A stretch of 64,000 bases of DNA from Natronomonas halophila (GCF_013391085.1 NZ_CP058334.1:248001-312000); one strand, 5' to 3'. Shown: positions 24,924 to 33,834, counted from the first letter of the stretch. The notes: generated from the letters alone by a model not told the origin. Program-made: numbers and translations.

Positions 24924-27827
24924 ATGAGTCAGGGGCGAGCCACGGGGACGGGGATGGACGCCTTTTCACACCTCCATCCGGACGTCCGCGCGGCCCTCTC
25001 GGAACGTGGTTTCTCGACGCCGACGGAGCCACAGCGAAAGGCGATCCCCGCGCTGTCCTCGGACGAGCACGGACTGGTCATCGCACCGACCGGCTCCGGC
25101 AAGACCGAAACCGCGATGCTACCGGTGTTTTCGGCAATCTGTGAGCGCGAGCACCGCCACGGGTTGCAGGCCCTCTACGTCACCCCTCTCCGCGCGCTCA
25201 ATCGCGACATGCGCGAGCGCCTCGACTGGTGGGGCGAGACGCTGGATATCGATATCGACGTCCGCCACGGCGACACGACGGACTACCAGCGGAGCAAGCA
25301 GGCCGAGAACCCGCCGGACGTGCTCGTGACGACGCCCGAAACGCTGCAGGCGATGTTCACCGGCGAGAAACTGCGCCGGGCACTCGCCGATATCGAACAC
25401 GTCGTTATCGACGAGGTTCACGAACTCGCCGCCTCGAAACGCGGCGCGCAGCTGACCATCGGCCTCGAACACCTGCGGGAACACGCCGGCCCGTTCCAGC
25501 GTATCGGCCTCTCGGCGACCGTCGGCGACCCCGAGGAGGTCGGGCGCTTTCTGACGGGCGACCGCGGCTGTTCCATCGTCGAAGTCTCGGCAGGGTCGAA
25601 CATCGACGTCGAGGTGCGTGAACCCGAAATCCACCCCGAAGACCACACCACCGCAAGCGAACTGATGACAGAGGCGTCAGTCGCCAGCCACGTCCGTGTC
25701 ATCGACGAACTCGTCTCCGAGCACGAGTCGACGCTAGTCTTCGTCAACACTCGGCAGACCGCGGAGGGTCTCGGTTCCCGGCTGAAAGCCTACGGGACGG
25801 ACATCGGCATCCACCACGGCTCGCTGTCGAAATCCGCGCGCATCGAGGTCGAAGACCGATTCAAGGCGGGCGAAATCGAGGCGCTGATGTGTACCTCCTC
25901 GATGGAACTCGGCATCGACGTCGGCAGCATCGACCACGTCGTCCAGTATTCGAGTCCCCGTGAGGTCCGGCGCCTGCTCCAACGTGTCGGTCGTGCCGGC
26001 CACCGCCGCGATGAGGTTTCCTCGGGGACGGTCATCACGACGCGACCGGACGACACGTTCGAAGCGCTGGCCATCGTCGACCGCGCCGAGCGCGGCGACG
26101 TCGAGGACGCGGGCATCCACCACGCCAGCCTCGATACCGTCGCCAACCAGATTCCGGGGCTGCTGATGGGCTTCGGCGAACTCTCGGCGGCGCGGGCCTA
26201 CGACATCGTGACGCGAGCCTACCCGTTCCGGAACCTCCCCGAGGAGGATTTCAAGGCCGTCGTCCGCGAACTCTCGGAGAACCGCATCCTGTGGCTCGAC
26301 GAGAGCGAGGACCGACTGGAGAAGTCCGGCGGAACGTGGCAGTACTTCTACGCCAACCTCTCGATGATTCCCGACGAGGCCAACTACACCGTCAAGGACA
26401 TGGCCTCGGGGGACCCGGTCGGCACCCTCGCCGAGCGCTTCGTCGTCACTTTCGCCCAACCCGGTGAGACGTTCATTCAGGGCGGCGAGATGTGGCGAAT
26501 TACGGAAATCGACGACGAGGAAGAGGAAGTCCTGGTGACGCCCATCGAGGACCCGGCCGGCGAGGTACCGTCGTGGGTCGGCCAGGAGATTCCGGTCCCC
26601 TACGACGTCGCCCAGCACGTCGGCCGGACGCGGGCGGAGGCTCGCCAGCGCTTCGACGAGGGGTGCGAGGCCGACCAGAGGGAGGCCTCGAAAGGGGCGA
26701 ACGGGGAGCGTGAGCGACCCGTGAGCCGCGAGACGGTCGCCCGTGGTCTCGCCGACCGCTTCCCGACGGATGAATACACCGCGAGTCAGGCACTCGACCC
26801 CGTCGAGAAACACGAGGACGCGATGCCCTCCGACGAGCGAATCGTCGTCGAGGGCTATGGCCGTGAAATCGTCGTCAGTGCCGCCTTCGGCCACACCATC
26901 AACGAGACGCTGGGTCGCCTGCTCTCGGCGCTTATCGGCCAGCGAACCGGCTCCTCGGTCGCGATGGAGGCCGACCCCTACCGTATTGAACTCGAAGTGC
27001 CGGGCGGGACGACCATTGGTGACGTTGTCGAGGTACTGGAAGACACCGACCCTGACCACGTCGGCCAGCTCATCGAGTTGAGCCTCAAGAACAGCGACTC
27101 GCTCAAGTTCACCTTGGCACAGGTCGCCGCGAAGTTCGGCGCGCTCAAACGCTGGAAAGGCAAGGGCTCCAGCCAGAACCGCTTCGGGAAGGACCGCCTG
27201 CTGAAGGCGCTGGAGGACACGCCGATTTACGACGAAGCCATTCGCGTGGTCCTCCACGAGCAACTGGATGCCGACGGCGCGAGCGACGTCCTCCGGCGGC
27301 TCCAGGACGGCGAACTCAGTCTCAAAACTGTCGGCAACCGGACGCCGTTGGGTCGTGCCGGCCGGTCGTCGGGTCGTGAACTGCTCTCGCCGGAGAACGC
27401 CGACGCGTCGGTCATCGAGACGGTCAAAGAGCGGATTCAGGGCGACCGCGTGCTGCTGGCGTGTCTCCACTGTAACGACTGGGACCGCCGCCAGCAGGTC
27501 CGCCGCGTCGACGACCAGCCGGAATGTCCCAAGTGCGGGTCGACGCGTATCGCCGCGCTGAATCCTTGGGCCGACGAGGTGCTGGAATCGGTCCGGAGCG
27601 GCGACAAGGACGAGGAACAGCGGAAACAGACCGAACGTGCCTATAAAGCCGCTAGCCTCGTCCAGAGCCACGGCAAGGAGGCCGTCATCGCGCTTGCGGC
27701 CCGGGGTGTCGGCCCCCGGAACGCCGCCTACATCATCAACAACCACCGCGAGGACGAGGAGGATTTCTACCGGGACATCCTCCAGCGGGAACGGCAGTAC
27801 GCGAAGACGAAGTCCTTCTGGGACTAA
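24924..27827 (+). CDS. lhr: Lhr-type superfamily 2 ATP-dependent helicase
   Basis: Large 967-residue helicase. The Q motif region is at the start, Walker A is APTGSGKTE at 54-62, the DEVH box lies near residue 168, and SATVGDPEEVGRFL is motif III. Motif VI is RLLQRVGRAGHRR, and C-terminal Lhr-core domains follow. A zinc-binding pair CLHC...CPKC lies near residues 850-872. Lhr enzymes unwind DNA:DNA and RNA:DNA hybrids in repair. Residues about 583-603 are an in-frame insert encoded by a palindromic repeat (see repeat at 26680). The last 4 nt overlap the convergent lipoprotein gene. Confidence 0.92.
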   Translation: MSQGRATGTGMDAFSHLHPDVRAALSERGFSTPTEPQRKAIPALSSDEHGLVIAPTGSGKTETAMLPVFSAICEREHRHGLQALYVTPLRALNRDMRERLDWWGETLDIDIDVRHGDTTDYQRSKQAENPPDVLVTTPETLQAMFTGEKLRRALADIEHVVIDEVHELAASKRGAQLTIGLEHLREHAGPFQRIGLSATVGDPEEVGRFLTGDRGCSIVEVSAGSNIDVEVREPEIHPEDHTTASELMTEASVASHVRVIDELVSEHESTLVFVNTRQTAEGLGSRLKAYGTDIGIHHGSLSKSARIEVEDRFKAGEIEALMCTSSMELGIDVGSIDHVVQYSSPREVRRLLQRVGRAGHRRDEVSSGTVITTRPDDTFEALAIVDRAERGDVEDAGIHHASLDTVANQIPGLLMGFGELSAARAYDIVTRAYPFRNLPEEDFKAVVRELSENRILWLDESEDRLEKSGGTWQYFYANLSMIPDEANYTVKDMASGDPVGTLAERFVVTFAQPGETFIQGGEMWRITEIDDEEEEVLVTPIEDPAGEVPSWVGQEIPVPYDVAQHVGRTRAEARQRFDEGCEADQREASKGANGERERPVSRETVARGLADRFPTDEYTASQALDPVEKHEDAMPSDERIVVEGYGREIVVSAAFGHTINETLGRLLSALIGQRTGSSVAMEADPYRIELEVPGGTTIGDVVEVLEDTDPDHVGQLIELSLKNSDSLKFTLAQVAAKFGALKRWKGKGSSQNRFGKDRLLKALEDTPIYDEAIRVVLHEQLDADGASDVLRRLQDGELSLKTVGNRTPLGRAGRSSGRELLSPENADASVIETVKERIQGDRVLLACLHCNDWDRRQQVRRVDDQPECPKCGSTRIAALNPWADEVLESVRSGDKDEEQRKQTERAYKAASLVQSHGKEAVIALAARGVGPRNAAYIINNHREDEEDFYRDILQRERQYAKTKSFWD
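26680..26732 (+). repeat. Palindromic repeat unit inside the lhr reading frame
   Basis: The sequence at 26694-26720 matches the reverse complement of 3935-3965 almost perfectly; the common core includes GGGCGAACGGGGAGCG, then AGCGACCCGTGAGCC. It forms a stem GGG/CCC around GAGCGTGAGCGA. In lhr it is read in frame as Ser-Lys-Gly-Ala-Asn-Gly-Glu-Arg-Glu-Arg-Pro-Val-Ser-Arg, a basic patch that breaks the acidic character of the protein. Confidence 0.75.
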
Positions 27828-28297
27828 CAGATACTGTAGGTGACGTAGAACTCGCCGTCCTCGGCTATCGCGACGAAGGCGTTTCCGTAGCACTCGCTGG
27901 TTTTGACGGTCGCCGATTCCCGCTTGTTGCCGCGTTCGGCGGCGATGACGAACTCTTCGATGCCGTCGGGATTGGCCCGTTCGAGGTTGTAGACGTCACG
28001 GTCCGTTTCAGGGGCTACCTCGCGGGTCTCCTCGTAGACTATCCCCCCGGATTCGCGGCTGATTTCGAGCCTGATAGTCTGTGCCTCGTCCGACCGGTTT
28101 TCGATACCGACATCAAGGTCGGGGTCCGGTTCAGTCATCGGGTCCTCGTGAGGCGGCGGGTTCTCGGGCGGCGTTCCGGATGGTGAGGGAGCCGCGTCAT
28201 CGGTCGGGTCCTCAGCGCTGGGCATGGACCCATCGAGACAGCCGGCGAATCCGGCGATGCCGATCCCACAGCCGGCGAGGAATCGTCGTCGTTCCAT
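27824..28297 (-). CDS. Tat-exported lipoprotein of unknown function
   Basis: A 157-residue protein starting MERRRFLAGCGIGIAGFAGC. It has a twin-arginine start, a hydrophobic stretch and a lipobox cysteine (GFAGC), as in haloarchaeal Tat lipoproteins anchored at the outer face of the membrane. After a Pro/Ser/Thr/Glu-rich spacer there is a compact beta domain (DLDVGIENRSDEAQTIRLEI) with two cysteines near the end. The function is unknown. It ends within the end of lhr on the other strand. Confidence 0.82.
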   Translation of the reverse strand: MERRRFLAGCGIGIAGFAGCLDGSMPSAEDPTDDAAPSPSGTPPENPPPHEDPMTEPDPDLDVGIENRSDEAQTIRLEISRESGGIVYEETREVAPETDRDVYNLERANPDGIEEFVIAAERGNKRESATVKTSECYGNAFVAIAEDGEFYVTYSIC

Positions 28298-28361
28298 ACC
28301 GATGGGGTTGCGTGGGACTGATAAGTGCCTTCAGAAGGCCCAAACGCGCGTTTGACCTACG

Positions 28362-30491
28362 CTACTGCTCGCGAACGTGTTCCATCGCCGCATCGAAGTG
28401 CTCGCGGCGAATCGTCACCTCGCCCGCCCGGTCGGCGGCTTCCTCGGGGCCGAGTTCGGCGGCGTGTTTTCGAATCGCCCGCATTGAAGCCTCTCGGACC
28501 AGCGACTCCAGTTGCGCCCCGGAGAAGCCGTCGGTGTCGGCCGCGATGGCATCGAGGTCCACATCGTCGGCAAAGGGTTTTCCTCGGCCGTGAACCGCGA
28601 GAATCTTCCGGCGGGCCTCACGGTCCGGGTTCGGCACCTCGACGTGCGTTTCGAGGCGGCCCGGTCGCAGGAGCGCGGGGTCCAGCGCCTCCCGGCGGTT
28701 CGTCGCCGCCAGCACGACCAGGTTGGGGTTGTCCGACAGGCCGTCGAGTTCGGTCAACAGTTGGGAGACGACGCGTTCGCTGGCCTCGCTGGAATCGCCG
28801 CGGACGCCGGCGACGGCGTCGATTTCGTCGAAGAAGACGATTGCCGGGGCGGCCTGTCGCGCCCGGTCGAACACCTCCCGGACGGCCTTCTCGGATTCGC
28901 CGACGTACTTGTCCAGCAGTTCGGGGCCGGCGACGCTGACGAAGTTCACGTCGCTTTCGCCGGCCAGCGCCCGCGCGAGAAGTGTCTTGCCGGTCCCCGG
29001 CGGGCCGTGAAGGAGGACGCCGGAGGGCGGCTCCGTACTCGTCTCCTCGAAGAGCGCGCCGTAGGAGAGCGGCCACTCGACGGCCTCGGTGAGGACCTGT
29101 TTGGCCTCGTCGAGGCCACCGACGTCGTCGAAGGTGGTGTGTGGCGTCTCGGCGACGTGTTCACGCATCGCCGAGGGGTCGACCGCGGCGAGGGCGGCCT
29201 CGAAGTCCTCACGAGTGATGACCAGTTCCTCGCGGTCGTCGCGGGCCCGGAGCGCGCGCATGGCGGCCTCCGTCGCCAGCGAGTGGACGTCCGCGCCGAC
29301 GAAGCCGTGGGTGCGGGCAGCGAGTCTGTCGAGGTCGACGTCCTCTGCCAGCGGCATCCCCCGAACGTGGACGTCGAGGATTTCGCGGCGGCCCGCCTCG
29401 TCGGGAGCGCCGATTTCGATTTCGCGGTCGAAGCGACCGCCACGGCGGAGGGCCGGGTCGATGGCGTCGACGCGGTTGGTCGCGCCGATGACGATGACCT
29501 GTCCCCGGCTTTCGAGGCCGTCCATCAGCGTCAGCAGTTGGGCGACCACGCGGTTCTCCATGTCGGCGTCCTCGTCGCGGGTGCCCGCGATGGAGTCCAG
29601 TTCGTCGATGAAGACGACCGCGGGTTCGTTCTCGACTGCTCGCTCGAAGGTCTCTCGGAGTTGCTCCTCGCTTTCACCCTTATATTTGGAGACGATTTCG
29701 GGGCCGTCGATGACCTCGAAGTGGGCGTCGACTTCGTTGGCGACGGCCTTGGCGATGAGCGTCTTGCCGGTGCCCGGCGGGCCGTACAGCAGGACGCCCG
29801 ACGGCGGGTCGACGCCGAGTTTGCGGAACAACTCGGGTTCCGACAGCGGGAGTTCAATCATCTCCCGGACCTGTTCGAGTTCCTCGTCGAGGCCGCCGAT
29901 ATCCTCGTAGGTGGCGTCGGTTGTCGCGGTCACGTCCGCCCCGTCGCCGCCGGTCTGGGCGGCGTCCGGTTCCTGCTGGCTGCCCACGTCAGGGCTGGCT
30001 CCGCCGACTGAGCCGTCCGAAACTTCTCGGACGCGAACCGTCGTTGTGTCGGTGACCCGGACGGTTCCCTCCGGGCTGGTTTCGGCGACGGTAGCCCGGA
30101 CGCCCGGCCGTTCGAGTCGGAGTGCCTCGCCGGCACGCAGTGGCCGGTCGCGCAGGTCGCTCGTCACCGCGTCGAGCAGGTCGTCATCGACGGGAACGGG
30201 GAGTTCGATGAGGACGCGGTCGGCGTCCTCGACGGAGACCGGTTTGACGGAGACCATATCACCGACGTTGGCGCCGGCGTTCGCGCGGGTGTCGGCGTCG
30301 ATGCGGATGACGCCGTCCTCTCCGCTGGCCGGCCAGACTTTCGCGACCGTCGGTCGGTCGCCCTCGATGACGACGGTATCGCCGCTGAGAACGCCGAGCG
30401 CACGCCGGGCGGATTCGGGCAGGCGCGCGACACCGCGACCAGCGTCTCGCTTTTCGGCACCCCTGACGGTGAGGGTGACCCGATTGTCCAT
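28362..30491 (-). CDS. CDC48/VCP-type AAA+ ATPase (two D domains)
   Basis: Hexameric unfoldase of the p97/VAT class that extracts and unfolds proteins, feeding the archaeal proteasome. It is 709 residues from the ATG at 30491 (MDNRVTLTVRGAEKRDAG). The N domain is double-psi-barrel like (1 to about 160), followed by a Gly/Ala/Asp-rich linker. D1 has Walker A GPPGTGKT at about 237-244 and FIDELDSI; D2 has a second GPPGTGKT at about 496-503 and FFDEIDAV. The arginine fingers R-x-x-GRFD and RPGRLE are present. It differs from canonical VAT by the longer linker, so it is likely one of several haloarchaeal paralogues. Confidence 0.93.
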   Translation of the reverse strand: MDNRVTLTVRGAEKRDAGRGVARLPESARRALGVLSGDTVVIEGDRPTVAKVWPASGEDGVIRIDADTRANAGANVGDMVSVKPVSVEDADRVLIELPVPVDDDLLDAVTSDLRDRPLRAGEALRLERPGVRATVAETSPEGTVRVTDTTTVRVREVSDGSVGGASPDVGSQQEPDAAQTGGDGADVTATTDATYEDIGGLDEELEQVREMIELPLSEPELFRKLGVDPPSGVLLYGPPGTGKTLIAKAVANEVDAHFEVIDGPEIVSKYKGESEEQLRETFERAVENEPAVVFIDELDSIAGTRDEDADMENRVVAQLLTLMDGLESRGQVIVIGATNRVDAIDPALRRGGRFDREIEIGAPDEAGRREILDVHVRGMPLAEDVDLDRLAARTHGFVGADVHSLATEAAMRALRARDDREELVITREDFEAALAAVDPSAMREHVAETPHTTFDDVGGLDEAKQVLTEAVEWPLSYGALFEETSTEPPSGVLLHGPPGTGKTLLARALAGESDVNFVSVAGPELLDKYVGESEKAVREVFDRARQAAPAIVFFDEIDAVAGVRGDSSEASERVVSQLLTELDGLSDNPNLVVLAATNRREALDPALLRPGRLETHVEVPNPDREARRKILAVHGRGKPFADDVDLDAIAADTDGFSGAQLESLVREASMRAIRKHAAELGPEEAADRAGEVTIRREHFDAAMEHVREQ

Positions 30492-30592
30492 GGAGGGTGT
30501 GAGGCCGCCCACGGCTTTACCGTTCCGCCGTCACCGACCCCGGCCGCTCGTTCAGAGAAACGAATATACGTCCGCGCGGTACAATATCACGC

Positions 30593-30727
30593 ATGGTCGC
30601 GACCACAGAGCGGGACGGGTCGACGTGGTACGAGTGTGAAGAATGCGGGTTGCTCTTCGATGACCGCTCCGATGCGAAACAGCACGAATCCACCTGTGAC
30701 GCGGAGGAACCCAGTTATATCCAGTAG
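30593..30727 (+). CDS. C2H2-like zinc-finger micro-protein (44 aa)
   Basis: A 44-residue protein, too short for many gene callers: MVATTERDGSTWYECEECG, then LLFDDRSDAKQHESTCD. The CEEC pair and the H-x3-C end give a C2HC/C2H2-type zinc finger. The AATATAC box at 30563-30569 is 27 nt upstream, which fits leaderless expression. It resembles widespread haloarchaeal zinc micro-proteins; the partner or nucleic-acid target is unknown. Confidence 0.82.
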   Translation: MVATTERDGSTWYECEECGLLFDDRSDAKQHESTCDAEEPSYIQ

Positions 30728-30937
30728 CGTTCGCCCGGCGTTACGGAGCCGTGGTGTCCGACCGCTGTCGTGAAGCCGCGTTTACGATAGGTGGCGTTAC
30801 CATCCGAGTTCAGTGGGCGCTTTTCGGCGTTGGACGGGAGTGTAAGATAACGGATTCCGGAACAGTGGTGCCTGATTCGTATTTATACGCCGACCGACTC
30901 GGTTCGGCCGGACCGACCTCTCACCCGTAACCGGGCC

Positions 30938-31075
30938 TCAACTGTCGGGCTCGGAACGAATCTTGGTTACCGTAATCAGATAGTCGGCACCGCAGTCACA
31001 CCGCACCCGGTCGTCTTGGTTGTCGAACGGTACTCGCGCCCCGCATGCACAACTGAGTTCCCCGTGTTCGATCAT
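30938..31075 (-). CDS. Zinc-ribbon micro-protein (45 aa)
   Basis: A 45-residue frame: MIEHGELSCACGARVPFDN, then RVRCDCGADYLITVTKI. Two CxC pairs (CAC and CDC) about 18 residues apart form a rubredoxin-like or zinc-ribbon knuckle. It is preceded by a leader that can fold into a stem (31085-31127). No neighbour on the same strand suggests an operon. Function unknown. Confidence 0.75.
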   Translation of the reverse strand: MIEHGELSCACGARVPFDNQDDRVRCDCGADYLITVTKIRSEPDS

Positions 31076-31084
31076 AGGTCGTCA

Positions 31085-31127
31085 CAAGCGGGTAAAGGTA
31101 CATCCCCATCCGTCCCCATCCCGCTTG
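31085..31127 (-). promoter_or_regulatory. Leader stem-loop before the zinc-ribbon gene
   Basis: CAAGCGGG (31085-31092) pairs with CCCGCTTG (31120-31127), an 8-bp perfect stem about 10 nt before the start codon at 31075. The loop carries two CCCCATCC-like repeats. TATA-like boxes near 31160 and 31180 imply a transcript including this hairpin, which is unusual in a genome where most mRNAs are leaderless. Confidence 0.5.
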
Positions 31128-31288
31128 CACCTACCTAGTCCGAGTATTGCAGTATTAATCTTCGGGACACCACATAGTATAAAATAACAGTCATAGACCA
31201 GTGTTCGAACTGATGGACCACAAACGAATGCTTAGGTGACGCTTCGAATTCCGCCGCGCTTCTCGGCGAAGAAGTGACCGTACATCAC

Positions 31289-31531
31289 CTATAAGCGTTC
31301 GCGGTGTTCCGCGACCAACCGCTCGGCCTCCTGCCGGTTCTGGGTGGCCGTCCACCGCACTTGCTCCCCGTCGCCGTAGCCCAGTGCCTCCTTCAGGCTG
31401 TCCCGGAGCGGGCCGTGGTCGACGGCGATGACGTTTCCGTCGCCGTCCCCGAGTTCGTAGACGCCGTAGCGGTCGGGGACCTTTCCGACGGTCGACCGCT
31501 CCAGCGGTTCCCACGCCTTTTTCAGTGGCAT
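31289..31531 (-). CDS. Conserved haloarchaeal protein of unknown function (80 aa)
   Basis: An 80-residue soluble protein. WEPLERSTVGKVPDRYGVYELGD, then DHGPLRDSLKEALGYG and ending EAERLVAEHRERL, is the pattern of a small haloarchaeal family that I recognise by sequence but whose function is unknown to me. The DRYGVYELGD part is reminiscent of GIY-YIG-like entry strands (VPDRYGVYEL...GNVIAVDHG), without the full catalytic set. It starts 2 nt after the stop of the DUF5796-like gene, forming an operon with it. Confidence 0.8.
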   Translation of the reverse strand: MPLKKAWEPLERSTVGKVPDRYGVYELGDGDGNVIAVDHGPLRDSLKEALGYGDGEQVRWTATQNRQEAERLVAEHRERL

Positions 31532-31533
31532 GG

Positions 31534-31998
31534 TCAGTCCTCGCGGTCGGCGTCGCCCGTGCCCTCGGCGTGGTCCTCTTTGACGAGTTCGTAGGACGCT
31601 TCCCCGCGTTCGTCCTCCGAGAAGACGAACACGCGGCCGCGGGCGGTTTCGGGGTCGGCCGTAATCTCGGTGCGGTAGCCGTGGTTTTCGGCGTCGACGC
31701 CGGGGAACAGCGACGCTTCCTCACCGCGGTCAACGATGACGCGGCCGACGCCGGTCGATTCGAGGATGTCGTCGTGGGTCCGCCGGTCGTTGACGTAAAC
31801 CATCACGCCCTCCTCCTCGTCGGGCGAGGTGACCAGTACGTGGACCTCCTTTCCGGGACCGGTGACGACCGACTCCTCCTTTTTCGTCGGCACGCCGTGA
31901 TAGAAGACCGTCCGCCCGTCGAGATACTCGACTTCGATACCCTCGCGTTCGAGCGAGATGCTGATCGTCTCGGGGGCGATATCGCTTCGCTGGGTCAT
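31534..31998 (-). CDS. DUF5796-like conserved haloarchaeal protein
   Basis: A 154-residue acidic protein starting MTQRSDIAPETISISLEREG, with EVEYLDGRTVFYHGVP near residue 30. I associate this with the haloarchaeal DUF5796 family from memory. There is no membrane segment or catalytic motif. It is the first gene of a two-gene operon with the 80-residue protein and is divergent from the glyoxalase-like gene, with about 100 bp between them. Confidence 0.8.
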   Translation of the reverse strand: MTQRSDIAPETISISLEREGIEVEYLDGRTVFYHGVPTKKEESVVTGPGKEVHVLVTSPDEEEGVMVYVNDRRTHDDILESTGVGRVIVDRGEEASLFPGVDAENHGYRTEITADPETARGRVFVFSEDERGEASYELVKEDHAEGTGDADRED

Positions 31999-32098
31999 TG
32001 GCGGTGCTAGCGCGGGCGGCGGCAAAAGGAAGGCGATTGCCCGCGAGACCGAAGGCACCCATAGCAGGACATTTCCCGCGGTGACGCCTGCCGTCGGT

Positions 32099-32518
32099 AT
32101 GTCGAACCCGAACGCCCACCACGTCGGACTCACCGTCTCTGACCTCGACCGCGCGCTCGAATTCTATCGCGACACGCTCGGCTTTCCCGTTCTCGACCGC
32201 TTCGAGGTTTCCGGGGAGGCCTTCGCCGACGTGACGGACATCGACAGCGCCGCCGGGTCGTTCGTCCATCTCGATGCCGGCGACGTCCGCCTCGAACTCG
32301 TCGAATACGAACCCATGGGCGCGGACCACACGCGACCAGATATCAACCAGCCCGGCGCGGCCCACCTCGCGTTGGCCGTCGAGGACGCCGACGCGGCCTT
32401 CGAGGCGTTACCGGAGTCGGTTGAGCAGGTCGGCGGCCCCCGGACGACCGACAGCGGCACGCGCCTCGGTTTCGTCCGGGACCCGGACGGCAATCTCGTG
32501 GAACTGCTGGAGGCCTAA
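32099..32518 (+). CDS. VOC family protein (glyoxalase/dioxygenase-like)
   Basis: A 139-residue vicinal-oxygen-chelate fold with two beta-alpha-beta-beta-beta modules. HHVGLTVSDLDRALEFYRDTLGF starts the first module and HLALAVEDADAAFEALP the second. Metal ligand candidates are His7/His8, Glu in RLELVEYE, His in AAHLAL and Glu in NLVELLE, the full set of four. Members include lactoylglutathione lyase and methylmalonyl-CoA epimerase; the exact reaction is open. Confidence 0.88.
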   Translation: MSNPNAHHVGLTVSDLDRALEFYRDTLGFPVLDRFEVSGEAFADVTDIDSAAGSFVHLDAGDVRLELVEYEPMGADHTRPDINQPGAAHLALAVEDADAAFEALPESVEQVGGPRTTDSGTRLGFVRDPDGNLVELLEA

Positions 32519-32575
32519 GGTGTCGGCTTGCGCTAACCGCCACCAATTTGTAGCCGCCACGGTGAGGGTAGCCTG

Positions 32576-33424
32576 ATGGATGGTCGCGCAGTCGCCCCGG
32601 CGGCGGGCACCGTACTGAACGCGCTGGCGAACGGCTACGGCGCTGCCTTCGCCATCGACGCCTACACCGAGGCGACGGTCGAACTCGACGGCTCCGGCGA
32701 GGTGACCGGTGAGGTTGCGGAAGCGCCCGACGCCGACACCGCGCTTATCGAACGCTGTGTCGAGCGGTGCGTCGAACGCTTCGGCGACGGCGAGGGCGGC
32801 CACGTCCGCACCGAAAGCGAGATTCCGATGGCCGCCGGCCTCAAAAGCTCCAGCGCCGCGGCCAACGCGACGGTGCTGGCGACGCTGGACGCTCTCGGCG
32901 CCGGCGACGAACTCGACCGCGAGGACGCCTGTCGCATCGGCGTTGAGGCCGCCCGCGATGCCGGTGTCACGATTACGGGCGCCTTCGACGACGCCTCGGC
33001 GTCGATGCTCGGCGGCGTCACCGTCACGGACAACACCGAGGACGAACTCCTCCGACGGGACGAACCCGACTGGGACGTCCTCGTCTACACGCCCGACGAA
33101 CGGGCCTTCTCCTCGGACGCCGACGTCTCCCGGTGTGAGAAAATCGCCCCGATGGCCGACGTCGTCTACGAGTTAGCGATGGACGGCGACTACGAGCGGG
33201 CGATGGGCGTCAACGGCTTTGCCTTCTGTGCCGCCCTCGGCTTCCCGAGCGAGCCAATCGTCGAGGCGATGCCCGAGGCCGCCGCCTCGCTTTCGGGTAC
33301 CGGGCCGAGTTACACCGCCGTCGGCGACCGCAAAACGCTGCAGCGACTCGAAGACATCTGGAACGAACGGGACGGACATACATGGCTGACAACAACGCAA
33401 ACGACGGGAGCAACGACGAAATGA
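32576..33424 (+). CDS. aroK: Archaeal shikimate kinase (GHMP family)
   Basis: Phosphorylates shikimate in aromatic amino acid synthesis. It is 282 residues of the archaeal GHMP-kinase type, unrelated to bacterial AroK. The ATP loop is PMAAGLKSSSAAANA near residue 85, with the N-terminal APAAGTVLNALANG and a C-terminal SLSGTGPSYTAVGD glycine loop. It overlaps chorismate mutase by 4 nt when the latter starts at 33421, so the pair is one operon. Confidence 0.94.
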   Translation: MDGRAVAPAAGTVLNALANGYGAAFAIDAYTEATVELDGSGEVTGEVAEAPDADTALIERCVERCVERFGDGEGGHVRTESEIPMAAGLKSSSAAANATVLATLDALGAGDELDREDACRIGVEAARDAGVTITGAFDDASASMLGGVTVTDNTEDELLRRDEPDWDVLVYTPDERAFSSDADVSRCEKIAPMADVVYELAMDGDYERAMGVNGFAFCAALGFPSEPIVEAMPEAAASLSGTGPSYTAVGDRKTLQRLEDIWNERDGHTWLTTTQTTGATTK

Positions 33425-33726
33425 GCGACGAGACCGACTTCCGCGGCGACCCCGCGGAGATGGACCTCGACGAACTCCGCGAGGAGATACGGACGATTGA
33501 CCAAGAAATCGTCGAGTTAATCGCCCAACGAACCTACGTCGCCGACAGTATCGCCGAGGTCAAACGACAGCAGGGTTTGCCGACAACCGACGAATCGCAG
33601 GAGGAAGCCGTTATGGAGCGGGCCGGCGAGAACGCCGAACAGTTCGACGTCGATGCCAACCTCGTGAAGGCGATTTTCCGGCTGCTCATCGAACTGAACA
33701 AAGTAGAGCAGCGGGAAAGTAGGTAG
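33421..33726 (+). CDS. aroQ: Chorismate mutase (AroQ class)
   Basis: Rearranges chorismate to prephenate. It is 101 residues from the ATG that overlaps the aroK stop (ATGA); an upstream in-frame ATG at 33382 would add 13 residues inside aroK. The AroQ helix signature LDELREEIRTIDQEIVELIAQR lies near residue 20, and AEVKRQQGLP follows. Its last 11 codons (LNKVEQRESR and stop) recur as displaced fragments at 34648 and 36116, so the 3' end appears to be a target for insertion. Confidence 0.92.
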   Translation: MSDETDFRGDPAEMDLDELREEIRTIDQEIVELIAQRTYVADSIAEVKRQQGLPTTDESQEEAVMERAGENAEQFDVDANLVKAIFRLLIELNKVEQRESR

Positions 33727-33811
33727 CTGAGAGAACGGCTGTTACGGGGCTTCTAGCTGTATATTAGTGGATTGGATGTCGATTCTTGACGCCGCCTCAC
33801 AAATTTTGGGC

Positions 33812-33834
33812 TCGATGAGCAGTCGGAAGATTCG
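33812..33834 (-). repeat. Inverted partial copy of the aroQ 3' region
   Basis: Read on the minus strand, this matches about 20 of 23 positions of aroQ at 33671-33692 (translated IFRLLIE in both). It diverges immediately downstream. It lies in the gap between aroQ and the VapC gene and is not part of any plausible gene. Confidence 0.6.
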
